Source: Alphaproteobacteria bacterium (GTDB lineage Bacteria; Pseudomonadota; Alphaproteobacteria; Micavibrionales; UBA2020). From it: a DNA stretch of 7,938 bases. A model generated the notes under the pieces. The model made no database searches. It saw only the letters and a list, made by a program, of their open reading frames with translations, and was not told where the DNA came from. Shown piece by piece: positions 1-6,590 of this stretch. The translations under genes were made by a program, and so were the position numbers. Each line of letters opens with the position of its first letter. The first letter of the stretch is position 1. The stretch spans positions 1 through 7,938 of the forward strand of contig JADYYV010000092.1 of assembly GCA_020853455.1 (NCBI GenBank), written 5' to 3'.

Positions 1-2282
1 CGCAGGTCGGAAATTTCCTTCTCCAGCTTCTTCTTGTCGTTCGCGAGCGATTCAACGCGCGCCACCACATCGGCGGGCGAGGTTTTGAGCAGGTTCGCCA
101 CCTGATACAAACGGTTTTCCTGTTCGGAGAGGTATTTCAACGCCCCCTCGCCCGTCACGCCCTCGACGCGGCGCACGCCGGATGCGAGTGCGCTTTCGCC
201 CACGATCTTGAACAAGCCGATATCGCCCGTGCGGCGCACATGCGTGCCGCCGCAGAGTTCCATCGAATAGGTGCGTTTGGGATCGTCAATATCCGCGCCG
301 CCCATCGCGAGCACGCGCACTTCGTCGTCGTATTTTTCGCCGAACATCGCCATCGCGCCGAGTGCGCGGGCATCATCGACCGGCATCAGGCGGGTGGTGA
401 CATCGCTGTTCATGCGGATGCGGTCGTTTACTTCACGCTCGACCGTCGCAATTTGTTCTTCGGTCAGGGCGGTCGGCTGGCTGACGTCGAAACGCAACCG
501 GTTATCATCGACCAGCGAACCTTTTTGCGACACATGCTTGCCGATATTACGGCGCAGTGCCGCATGCAGCAGGTGGGTCGCGGAATGGTTGGCGCGGATC
601 GCGTTGCGGCGGCGCGCGTCGATCGACAGTTCAACGGCATCGAGCGTATTCACGCTGCCCTTCACGACCTTGCCGTGATGGACGAACACGCCACCCGCTT
701 TTTTCACGGTGTCGGTCACTTCGATTTCGCCGCCTTTTGCGGTGACGATGCGGCCACGGTCCCCGACCTGACCGCCGCTTTCGCCGTAGAACGGCGTCTG
801 GTTGACGACGATCGACACATCATCGCCCTGTTTGGCGGATTGCACGATCTTGCCGCCCGATACCAGCGCAACAACCTGCGCTTCGGCCTTTTCAAGGTCA
901 TAGCCGAGGAATTCGGTGGTGCCCGATTTTTCCTTGATTTCAAACCAGACTTTTTCGTCGGCGGCTTCGCCCGAACCCTGCCACGACTTGCGCGCGGCTT
1001 CTTTTTGCTTGTCCATCGCGGTCGTGAAACCGGCGGTATCGACTTCGCGGCCATTTTCGCGCTTCAGAACGTCCTGCGTCAAATCGAGCGGGAAGCCGTA
1101 GGTGTCGTACAGCTTGAACGCCACATCGCCCGGCAGCTTGTCGGATTTGCCCAGCTTCGCCGTTTCCTTGCCCAGCAGGTCGAGGCCGTTGGCGAGCGTT
1201 TTCTTGAAACGCGTTTCTTCGAGTTTCAAGGTTTCCGAGATCAGCGTTTCTGCTTCCTTCAATTCCGGATAGGCATCGCCCATTTTGGCGATCAGCGTCG
1301 GCAGCAGGCGGTACATCAGGGGTTCTTCGGAACCCAGAATATGCGCGTAACGCATGCCACGGCGCATGATACGGCGCAGCACGTAACCGCGGCCTTCGTT
1401 GCCGGGCAGCACGCCGTCGGCGATCAGGAAGGCGGAAGCGCGCAAATGGTCGGCCAGCACGCGGTGTGCGGCCTTGTTCTCGCCATCGGGGTTCGTATTG
1501 GTGAGATGCGCGACCTGTTCGATGATCGAGCGCAGAAGGTCGATGCTGAAAACGTCATGCTTGCCCTGCAAAACGGTCGCCATGCGTTCCAGACCCATGC
1601 CGGTATCGATGGACGGTTTGGGCAGTTTGGTGCGCGTGCCGTCGGGCAGCGATTCAAACTGCATAAAGACGTTGTTCCAGATCTCCACGAAACGGTCGCC
1701 GTCCTGATCGGGGGAGCCGGGCGGACCGCCCGCGACTTTGTCGCCGTGGTCGAAGAAAATTTCCGAGCAAGGGCCGCAGGGGCCGGTGTCGCCCATCATC
1801 CAGAAGTTGTCCATCGTCGGGATGCGGATGATTTTATCGTCCGAAAAACCGGTGACTTTCTTCCAGATCGCCGCCGCTTCGTCGTCGTCGTGATAAACGG
1901 TGACGCACAGGCGTTTGGGGTCGAGCGCGAAATCCTTGGTCAGCAAATTCCACGCGAACGGAATGGCATCCGACTTGAAATAATCGCCGAAGGAAAAATT
2001 GCCGAGCATTTCAAAAAAAGTCAGGTGGCGCGCGGTATCGCCGACGTTTTCAAGGTCGTTATGCTTGCCGCCCGCGCGCACGCATTTCTGCGCTGTGGTG
2101 GCGCGGGTGTAGCTGCGTTTTTCCTGTCCGGTAAAGACGTTCTTGAACTGCACCATGCCGGAATTGGCGAACATCAGCGTCGGATCGTTCTGCGGCACCA
2201 GCGGCGACGAGCGCACGATTTCGTGCCCGTTCTTCTTGAAGAATTCAAGGAATGTCTTGCGGATTTCGGCGACGCTTGTCAT
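1..2282 (-). CDS. alaS: Alanyl-tRNA synthetase (AlaRS), C-terminus cut by window edge
   Basis: Charges tRNA-Ala with alanine in the cytoplasm and hydrolyses mischarged Ser/Gly-tRNA-Ala. About 760 of the usual ~870-890 residues are visible, and the frame stays open to the edge. The N-terminal class II catalytic core includes 'GMVQFKNVFTG', 'GDTGPCGPCSEIF' and motif 3 'GMGLER' (residues 228-233). The editing domain begins near 'FYGESGGQVGD' and carries both zinc/editing motifs: HSATH (H566, H570) and CGGTH (C677, H681). The last visible residues ('ANDKKKLEKEISDL') begin the helical linker to the C-Ala domain, which lies outside the window. The ATG at 2282 is preceded by AGAGG with 5-nt spacing and gives the standard N-terminus 'MTSVAEIRKTFLEFF'. 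It is divergent from hisN. All key residues I checked are present and I see no frameshift, so the call is secure. Confidence 0.98.
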   Translation of the reverse strand, partial: MTSVAEIRKTFLEFFKKNGHEIVRSSPLVPQNDPTLMFANSGMVQFKNVFTGQEKRSYTRATTAQKCVRAGGKHNDLENVGDTARHLTFFEMLGNFSFGDYFKSDAIPFAWNLLTKDFALDPKRLCVTVYHDDDEAAAIWKKVTGFSDDKIIRIPTMDNFWMMGDTGPCGPCSEIFFDHGDKVAGGPPGSPDQDGDRFVEIWNNVFMQFESLPDGTRTKLPKPSIDTGMGLERMATVLQGKHDVFSIDLLRSIIEQVAHLTNTNPDGENKAAHRVLADHLRASAFLIADGVLPGNEGRGYVLRRIMRRGMRYAHILGSEEPLMYRLLPTLIAKMGDAYPELKEAETLISETLKLEETRFKKTLANGLDLLGKETAKLGKSDKLPGDVAFKLYDTYGFPLDLTQDVLKRENGREVDTAGFTTAMDKQKEAARKSWQGSGEAADEKVWFEIKEKSGTTEFLGYDLEKAEAQVVALVSGGKIVQSAKQGDDVSIVVNQTPFYGESGGQVGDRGRIVTAKGGEIEVTDTVKKAGGVFVHHGKVVKGSVNTLDAVELSIDARRRNAIRANHSATHLLHAALRRNIGKHVSQKGSLVDDNRLRFDVSQPTALTEEQIATVEREVNDRIRMNSDVTTRLMPVDDARALGAMAMFGEKYDDEVRVLAMGGADIDDPKRTYSMELCGGTHVRRTGDIGLFKIVGESALASGVRRVEGVTGEGALKYLSEQENRLYQVANLLKTSPADVVARVESLANDKKKLEKEISDL

Positions 2283-2320
2283 GGTGACCTCTGGTAAAAA
2301 CCGTTCAAATCAAACACATC

Positions 2321-2350
2321 GTTATACAATGACAGTCATTAACAAAGCAA
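2321..2350 (-). promoter_or_regulatory. Candidate alaS promoter overlapping the hisN start
   Basis: On the minus strand a -35-like TTGCTT (2345-2350) lies 18 nt from a -10-like TATAAC (2321-2326). This would place the transcript start near 2314 and give alaS a leader of about 32 nt containing the AGAGG ribosome site at 2288-2292. The -10 is a 5/6 match and the -35 is weak. The element overlaps the first codons of hisN, so the two genes may compete for polymerase. This is pattern matching only. Confidence 0.35.
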
Positions 2351-3150
2351 TTATCTCGGAAAATACCAATGTTTCCGAGGATTTAATCACCCTCGCCCAC
2401 CGACTCGCCGATGCCAGCGGAGAGGTCATCCGCAAATATTTCCGCACCGGTTTTCATATCGAGGGCAAGCAGGACCAGAGCCCCGTGACAATCGCCGACA
2501 AGGAAGCGGAACAGGTCATTCGCGCGATTTTGGCGAAGGAACGTCCGGGTGACGGCATCCACGGCGAAGAATTCGGCAGCGACGCCGGTACGACCGGATA
2601 CATGTGGGTGCTCGACCCCATCGACGGCACAAAGGCGTTTGCAACCGGCCGCCCGCTGTTCGGCACGCTGATCGGGTTGGTGCATAACGGCAAGGCCGTG
2701 CTGGGCGTGATCGACCAGCCGATATCCGGCGAGCGATGGATTGGCGCTGCCGGCCATCCGACATTGTTCAACGGCAAGCAAGCGAAAGTGCGCCCCTGCC
2801 CTGATATTTCAAACGCGAATATCGCGACCACAGGGCCGGATATGTTCGACCTTGAAGAATACCTGCGCCTCTACACGTATCTGAAGGAAGAAACATCGTT
2901 CACCATTTACGGCGGCGATTGCTATTCCTATGGCACGCTGGCATCGGGCTGGCTGGACGGCATTGTGGAAGGCCATATGAAGCTGCACGATTACGTCGCG
3001 CTGATCCCGATCGTGGAAGGCGCTGGCGGAATCATCACCGACTGGCAGGGCAAACCGCTGCCCCTCGCCCCGTCATTCGATGCGTTCGAAGTGCTGGCGA
3101 CGGGCGACAAGCCGCTGCATGAACGGCTGGTAGAACTGCTGTCGGCATAA
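2329..3150 (+). CDS. hisN: Histidinol-phosphatase, inositol-monophosphatase family (HisN-type)
   Basis: Predicted to dephosphorylate L-histidinol phosphate to histidinol, the penultimate step of histidine synthesis, using Mg2+ in the cytoplasm. The 273-aa protein has the inositol-monophosphatase (IMPase) signature in order: 'HGEEFG' (metal ligand E80), 'WVLDPIDGTKAF' (D96 and D99 with the GT loop) and 'LHDYVALIPIVEGAGG' (D221). The 'TKAFATGRPLFGTLIGL' wording is typical of the HisN branch rather than of inositol or CysQ phosphatases. I chose the ATG at 2329 because upstream in-frame ATGs (2143 on) lie inside alaS and encode unrelated sequence. No clear Shine-Dalgarno precedes it, so the start is the least certain part. 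It is not beside other his genes, which is usual for hisN. It has no AGG or AGA arginine codons, unlike the integrase. Specificity for histidinol phosphate is inferred from family resemblance; a broader IMPase-type phosphatase remains possible. Confidence 0.85.
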   Translation: MTVINKAIISENTNVSEDLITLAHRLADASGEVIRKYFRTGFHIEGKQDQSPVTIADKEAEQVIRAILAKERPGDGIHGEEFGSDAGTTGYMWVLDPIDGTKAFATGRPLFGTLIGLVHNGKAVLGVIDQPISGERWIGAAGHPTLFNGKQAKVRPCPDISNANIATTGPDMFDLEEYLRLYTYLKEETSFTIYGGDCYSYGTLASGWLDGIVEGHMKLHDYVALIPIVEGAGGIITDWQGKPLPLAPSFDAFEVLATGDKPLHERLVELLSA

Positions 3151-3151
3151 A

Positions 3152-3180
3152 AAAACCCGGCCTGCGCCGGGTTTTCTTTT
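3152..3180. terminator. Bidirectional intrinsic terminator between hisN and the 3200-3916 gene
   Basis: A perfect 10-bp stem (3152-3161 with 3166-3175; core CCCGGC/GCCGGG) closes a 4-nt loop. On the plus strand it runs into TTTTCTTTT directly after the hisN stop. On the minus strand the A-run at 3150-3155 becomes a U-tract, ending the convergent gene whose stop codon is at 3200-3202. Stem, loop and U-tracts on both sides make this a textbook shared terminator. Confidence 0.93.
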
Positions 3181-3199
3181 CCGTGGTGTTATTTGTTTG

Positions 3200-3916
3200 T
3201 TATGCGGCGGGTGCTGCGGGAGCGGGTTTTGCTTCCGGCTTGGGCAGTCTCGCCACCAGCGCGGCGTAATTCGCTTCTTTCTTCGGCGTGCGTTTCGCGC
3301 CGAGTTCGAAGGCGGTTTTCAGCACGCCCTTGTCGACCAGCGCCTGCTGGAAAGACGGCGAGGCGAAAACGGCGGCGCGGTTTTCGCCCGATGCCATGCC
3401 GATCACTTCGTTGTCGATTTTCGCCGAGAATTTTTCAACGGCGCCCGCCGCGCGGAAACCGTTGGTAAAGAATTTCGCAACGGCGGTGAAGCCCGTGGCG
3501 GCAACGGCGACCACCGGCACGATGACGGACAGCGCCGGCGCGATGGCGAGCGATGCGACGGCGGTGAGCGCGACCGCGCCCATCGTCCACAATCCGGCGC
3601 GCGCGCCTTTTTCCCACTGGTTTTCCGCGACGGGGCCCAGCGTATCGACGGCCTGCTGTTTCAGCGCGAGCAGAGATTCGGTTTTTTCGGTGGTGGCGTC
3701 CTGCTTCAGCAGGTTTTCCAGCTGCGCGCCCGTTTCGGATGCGGCGGGATAAAGCTTGCGGTTGCGGAAGGCAAACAGCTCGTCGCGCGTGTCGTTGTAG
3801 AATTCGACGATCGCTTCTTTATACGCCGGCCAGCCGGTTTTCGTTTTGGGGAAGTTGACCGCGTCGCTTGCGACGCCGGAGACAAATTCGCGCGTTTCCT
3901 TGAAAAAATCGACCAT
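3200..3916 (-). CDS. Uncharacterised 238-aa protein with a long hydrophobic centre
   Basis: I do not recognise the family. Residues 1-105 are polar and probably helical ('FFKETREFVSGVASDAV', then a charged stretch with a GWP motif near 28-30). Residues about 107-150 are an Ala/Val/Gly-rich hydrophobic stretch broken by prolines (P127, P134), which could be one long or two short membrane helices. Residues 151-215 are amphipathic, and the tail 'PKPEAKPAPAAPAA' is a flexible Pro/Ala linker. There is no N-terminal signal peptide. The ATG at 3916 has AGGGAG 9 nt upstream and a near-consensus promoter about 70-95 nt upstream, so it is very likely a real, well-expressed gene. It converges on hisN through a shared terminator and follows the lytic transglycosylase gene with its own promoter. 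The Ala-rich, helical, membrane-active look could fit a phasin-like or inner-membrane-associated protein, but that is a guess. Confidence 0.85.
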   Translation of the reverse strand: MVDFFKETREFVSGVASDAVNFPKTKTGWPAYKEAIVEFYNDTRDELFAFRNRKLYPAASETGAQLENLLKQDATTEKTESLLALKQQAVDTLGPVAENQWEKGARAGLWTMGAVALTAVASLAIAPALSVIVPVVAVAATGFTAVAKFFTNGFRAAGAVEKFSAKIDNEVIGMASGENRAAVFASPSFQQALVDKGVLKTAFELGAKRTPKKEANYAALVARLPKPEAKPAPAAPAA

Positions 3917-3983
3917 GATTGAATACTCCCTCTGCTTGCCGTGTTTGAAACGCCCCTTTTTGTGGAATCAGGGCTTGGCGGGG

Positions 3984-4012
3984 AATATACCGATGACGCG
4001 GTATTATGTCAA
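3984..4012 (-). promoter_or_regulatory. Near-consensus sigma-70 promoter for the 238-aa protein gene
   Basis: On the minus strand a perfect -35 TTGACA (4007-4012) is followed by exactly 17 nt and a -10 TATATT (3984-3989, 5/6 match). The predicted transcript start is near 3977, giving a leader of about 60 nt before the ATG at 3916. The -35 starts only about 10 nt after the stop codon of the upstream lytic transglycosylase gene, so the 238-aa protein gene has its own transcription unit. Alphaproteobacterial housekeeping promoters are usually looser than this. Confidence 0.85.
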
Positions 4013-4022
4013 CTAAATTCCC

Positions 4023-6056
4023 TTACCGGGTGGCAAAGGACCCGGCGGAGGCAAAAACCGGGAAACGGCGGTTATCCTGCGCCACATAAACGGGCCAGTC
4101 GCCTTCCGCCACGCGGTCGAGGGATTCGATGTTCTGCTTGTGCTTGATGCGGTAGATCCAGAAATTGGTCATCACGCGTTCGACGAAAATCCGCGTTTCG
4201 GCGACGGGGATCGATTCAATGAACAACAGCGGGTCGCCGGTGTAGCGCGTGTTCTGGTCCCAGCGCGCAAGCTTGCCGGGGCCCGCGTTATAGGCGACCG
4301 CCAGCTTGAACAGGTTGTTCGCGACGTATTCGGTGTTCAGCAATTCCTTCAGGTATTTCTGGCCGAGGTCGATGTTGAGCGTCGGGTCCTGCAGGTTTTC
4401 GCCGTCGATATTGTCGCCGTGCTTGCGCGCGACGTGTTTCGCCGTCAGCGGCATCAGCTGCATCAGCCCGACCGCGCCCGAGGATTTGTTGGACGCCGCC
4501 CAGTCGAATTTCGATTCCTGCCGGATGAAGGCATAGACGAGCGCGCTGTCGACCGTAAATCCTTTCGCGGGAGTCCACGGCACATCGGGATAGAGCGCGG
4601 AATCGTACAGCTTGCCGTTTTTGCCGCGGAAGGCGGAGCCCATGCGCATGGCGAGCGCCGGCATGCCGTTGTCGTTCGCAACCGCGATCATCGCCTCTTG
4701 CAGCACGATGTTGTCGCCGGGGTTCATCTGGCGCAGTTCCAGTTCGGCAAGATCGCTGCGCTCGGCCCTGACCAGCGCCAGCGCGCGGCGGCCGGCGGGC
4801 AGCTGCATCAGCGCCTTCACGTGTTTTTCGGTCAGCTCGGGCGTTTTCCAGTTGAATTTCGCCTGTTCCATGCCGAGCGCCTTCATCGCGATCAGGCCAT
4901 AAAACGTGCGCGGGAATTCCGCCGCGCGCTTCAGCCAGATATTCACGTTCTGCGGCTGGCGCGCGCGCAAATACGAACGCGCCGTCCAGTACGCGCCCGC
5001 GGCCGACATCCAGGCGGAAGTGCGGTTGGAGCGCGCGGTCAGTTCGAACAGTTTAGCGGCTTCGGGGTATTTGCCCAGCTGCCATGCCGCAAGGCCGCCG
5101 ATCCAGCCGGCCAGCGGCACATCGGTGCCGGAGCGGCGCGCCGAGGCGCTGGCGAGTTCATAGGCCTTGTCGATCTTGCCGTTGTAGAAATAGGACGCGG
5201 CGACATCGCCCTGCAGCGCGTCGTAATCGGTCACGGGCAGCAGGTCTTTTTTCTTTTCCAGCCGCGCGAAAGAAGATGTCGGCGCTTCGCCGATGTTTTC
5301 GCCGACGGATTTGATCAGGTCGCGCTGCGCGGGCGCGTGGCTGCGGCTGCGGATATAGGGCTGCGCCAGCTGGCCGACGTCGAAATCGTGCATGCCATAG
5401 ACGCCGCGACCGATGCGGGGCGACACCAGTTTCTCGCTGTCTTTTTTCGTCTTCTTTTTCTGCGCAAGGTCGTAGATGCGCTGCGCGCCCGGATGGTCGG
5501 CGAAGCGCTTCATCCAGTCGGCAAGTTCCTTGTAGGTCGTTTTGTATTCGGGGCTGGTATAGCGCTGGTACAGCACATGGCCCATCAGACGCAGGTCTTC
5601 CAGCTTTTCGATTTCGGTGTTCGCATGGGCGAAGCTGCCGACATCCTGAAAGGCGAAAATATGCGCGTAGCGCGCCGCGTCGTCGTCGGTCAGGCGGCGG
5701 CTTGATCCGCCCCCCAGGCTGCTGAACATGCGGTCGATCAAGGACGGTTCGCGGGAGAAGACGGAGGGCGACAGGCGCAATTCATCGGGATTGCCGGCGG
5801 CGGGACGGATGGCGGAGAGCGCCGCCACATCGACGCCGGTCAGGTCGTTCGCGGGCGCGGCGGCTTCCTGACCCGGCTTGCGGCTGGGGCGGATCGCGGT
5901 TGCGAAGGAGAGCTGGGATTTGGCGGGAGCGGCGGATTCAAGGCCCGGTTTGCGTTTGGGCAGCGGAATATCAACCGCAATCGCGGTCCCCGCGCAACCA
6001 AGCACGAGGGCGAAACCGATCGATCCTAAAACATATCTGCGTTTTTCAATTTCCAA
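4023..6056 (-). CDS. slt: Soluble lytic murein transglycosylase (Slt70-like)
   Basis: Cleaves the MurNAc-GlcNAc bond of peptidoglycan in the periplasm, forming 1,6-anhydro ends for wall turnover. The 677-aa protein has a signal sequence (KRR then a hydrophobic stretch to about residue 27), a low-complexity Pro/Lys linker (about 30-100), a long alpha-helical superhelical region (about 120-480) and a C-terminal SLT catalytic domain (about 500-640). Catalytic motifs are present: 'FIRQESKFD' with E514 as general acid, 'GAVGLMQLMP' (528-536) and 'AVAYNAGPGKL' (586-596). The only sensible start is TTG at 6056: no in-frame ATG or GTG lies between the upstream stop and the signal sequence, and the next Met is residue 110. 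The ribosome site is weak (AGGCAGAAG). The signal could be cut after 'TAIA' (27) or, if 'VLGC' acts as a lipobox, at C21. No terminator follows the stop. Confidence 0.93.
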   Translation of the reverse strand: MEIEKRRYVLGSIGFALVLGCAGTAIAVDIPLPKRKPGLESAAPAKSQLSFATAIRPSRKPGQEAAAPANDLTGVDVAALSAIRPAAGNPDELRLSPSVFSREPSLIDRMFSSLGGGSSRRLTDDDAARYAHIFAFQDVGSFAHANTEIEKLEDLRLMGHVLYQRYTSPEYKTTYKELADWMKRFADHPGAQRIYDLAQKKKTKKDSEKLVSPRIGRGVYGMHDFDVGQLAQPYIRSRSHAPAQRDLIKSVGENIGEAPTSSFARLEKKKDLLPVTDYDALQGDVAASYFYNGKIDKAYELASASARRSGTDVPLAGWIGGLAAWQLGKYPEAAKLFELTARSNRTSAWMSAAGAYWTARSYLRARQPQNVNIWLKRAAEFPRTFYGLIAMKALGMEQAKFNWKTPELTEKHVKALMQLPAGRRALALVRAERSDLAELELRQMNPGDNIVLQEAMIAVANDNGMPALAMRMGSAFRGKNGKLYDSALYPDVPWTPAKGFTVDSALVYAFIRQESKFDWAASNKSSGAVGLMQLMPLTAKHVARKHGDNIDGENLQDPTLNIDLGQKYLKELLNTEYVANNLFKLAVAYNAGPGKLARWDQNTRYTGDPLLFIESIPVAETRIFVERVMTNFWIYRIKHKQNIESLDRVAEGDWPVYVAQDNRRFPVFASAGSFATR

Positions 6057-6123
6057 AATCTTCTGCCTGGCTGTTGACCGGGAGCCCGAGATTCGTAGCC
6101 CAATTCACAAATCTTTGCAAATT

Positions 6124-6195
6124 TTTACATAATTAACAAAATTGAACGGCGGTTTCAGAAGGTTATCCACAGTCTGTTTTTGTAAATTATGTAAA
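6124..6195. repeat. 18-bp imperfect inverted repeat, AT-rich
   Basis: The arm at 6124-6141 (begins TTTACATAATT) is the reverse complement of 6178-6195 (ends AATTATGTAAA) with one mismatch in 18; the outer 11 bp are perfect. The 36-nt spacer contains a perfect DnaA box. Each arm is long enough for a dimeric regulator. The whole unit could be a transcriptional operator for slt, a DnaA-dependent control region or an origin-like module. Confidence 0.85.
6163..6171 (+). promoter_or_regulatory. Perfect DnaA box (TTATCCACA)
   Basis: TTATCCACA matches the 9-bp DnaA consensus TTATNCACA at every position and sits between the arms of the AT-rich inverted repeat, about 107 bp upstream of the slt start codon. 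A single 9-mer can occur by chance, but the AT-rich surroundings and the flanking arms make it more interesting. Function as a DnaA-regulated promoter site or titration site is inferred. Confidence 0.5.
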
Positions 6196-6309
6196 TAGCA
6201 ATCAAAACATGGTTTTACCCCTGCCCGAGATTCGGACGGCCGCGACCCGAAACACACGCATTTCGATTCAGGTTTCATGCGCAGCGGATTTATCTGTCGG
6301 AACAGCTAG

Positions 6310-6324
6310 TTGCGACTTACGCAA
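6310..6324. promoter_or_regulatory. Small palindrome, operator-like
   Basis: TTGCG and CGCAA form a perfect 5-bp inverted repeat around ACTTA. It lies just upstream of the -35-like TTGACT at 6332, a typical place for a regulator. The following T-run (6325-6330) also gives it a weak terminator appearance, but the stem is short. Chance occurrence cannot be excluded. Confidence 0.35.
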
Positions 6325-6331
6325 TTTTTTC

Positions 6332-6360
6332 TTGACTTTTAATGCGAATTATGAAACACT
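6332..6360 (+). promoter_or_regulatory. Candidate promoter of the small ORF at 6384
   Basis: A good -35 TTGACT (6332-6337) is followed at 17 nt by a poor -10 AACACT (6355-6360, 3/6). TATGAA at 6350 is a better -10 but would be too close. With the palindrome just upstream and a strong ribosome site downstream, transcription toward the small ORF is plausible. Confidence 0.35.
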
Positions 6361-6383
6361 AGGGGAGAGTAAAGGAGGCAGGG

Positions 6384-6590
6384 ATGAACAAAAAAACCAA
6401 GGAAAGAGCCAAAAAATCGGTAAAGAGTTTTCTTCAGTGCGTTGCCTTGTTCTTCATCACAATCTTCCACCACGTAACCCCGGCGAAGGCCGGGGTCCAA
6501 GCACTCTCCGTGCGTTTGGCGGTTGTGGATCGCGAGGTGTCGCCGCCAAGCATGCTGATAATGCTTGGACCCCGGCCTTCGCCGGGATAG
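6384..6590 (+). CDS. Small ORF (68 codons) with basic, hydrophobic N-terminus; 3' part made of a palindromic repeat
   Basis: Unrecognised. The strongest ribosome site in the window, AAAGGAGG with AGGAGG at 6373-6378, lies 5 nt before the ATG. Residues 1-14 are strongly basic ('MNKKTKERAKK'). Residues 15-29 are hydrophobic ('SFLQCVALFFITIF'), like a signal peptide or single membrane helix. From residue 32 onward the codons lie inside a palindromic repeat, giving 'TPAKAGVQ' and then low-information sequence to a TAG at 6588. It may be a gene whose original 3' end was replaced by repeat insertion, or a short secreted or membrane peptide in which the repeat supplies an 'AKA' cleavage-like site. 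The N-terminal part looks real because of the ribosome site; the C-terminal part probably has no conserved function. Confidence 0.5.
   Translation: MNKKTKERAKKSVKSFLQCVALFFITIFHHVTPAKAGVQALSVRLAVVDREVSPPSMLIMLGPRPSPG
6478..6586. repeat. Long palindromic intergenic repeat element with nested hairpins
   Basis: The arms 6479-6503 and 6562-6586 are perfect 25-bp reverse complements separated by 58 nt. Each arm contains its own GC-rich hairpin (CCCCGGC-GAAG-GCCGGGG on the left, its mirror on the right), and CCAAGCAT/ATGCTTGG (6546-6553 with 6561-6568) forms another inside. Translation as 'VTPAKAGVQ' or 'NPGEGRGP' is characteristic of dispersed palindromic repeats in alphaproteobacterial genomes, so this is probably one copy of a host-wide family, perhaps a non-autonomous mobile repeat. 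As RNA it would fold stably in either orientation and could end or stabilise transcripts. Confidence 0.85.

Larger units (their letters stand above)
6057..6383. other. Structured intergenic region upstream of slt and the small ORF
   Basis: This stretch of over 300 bp contains no convincing gene on either strand. The slt-proximal half (about 6110-6210) is AT-rich and holds an imperfect inverted repeat and a DnaA box. The next about 90 bp (6215-6305) return to host-like GC and I see nothing in them. The final part (6310-6383) holds a small palindrome, a -35-like TTGACT and a strong ribosome site for the small ORF at 6384. The region should contain the slt promoter on the minus strand, but I found no convincing -35/-10 pair. 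Confidence 0.7.

Noticed and set aside
240..2297. 685-codon open frame on the plus strand opposite alaS
   Set aside because: It mirrors alaS codons in a GC-rich genome; its protein is rich in His/Arg/Phe with no recognisable domain, while the minus strand is an unambiguous AlaRS.
2143..2328. N-terminal extension of hisN to an upstream ATG
   Set aside because: It runs through the 5' end of alaS and adds sequence unlike the family N-terminus.
3197..3922. 241-codon open frame opposite the 238-aa protein
   Set aside because: The minus-strand frame has the promoter, ribosome site and terminator; this one is Arg/Phe/Gly-rich shadow.
3945..3985. Possible terminator after slt
   Set aside because: Only a weak CCCC/GGGG pairing with no U-tract in the right place; the region is better explained as promoter leader.
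4140..5705. 521-codon open frame on the plus strand opposite slt
   Set aside because: Antisense shadow of the transglycosylase with biased composition and no ribosome site.
6523..6531. Second DnaA-like site TGTGGATCG inside the palindromic repeat
   Set aside because: Two mismatches to consensus and located in a dispersed repeat, so not counted as a DnaA box.
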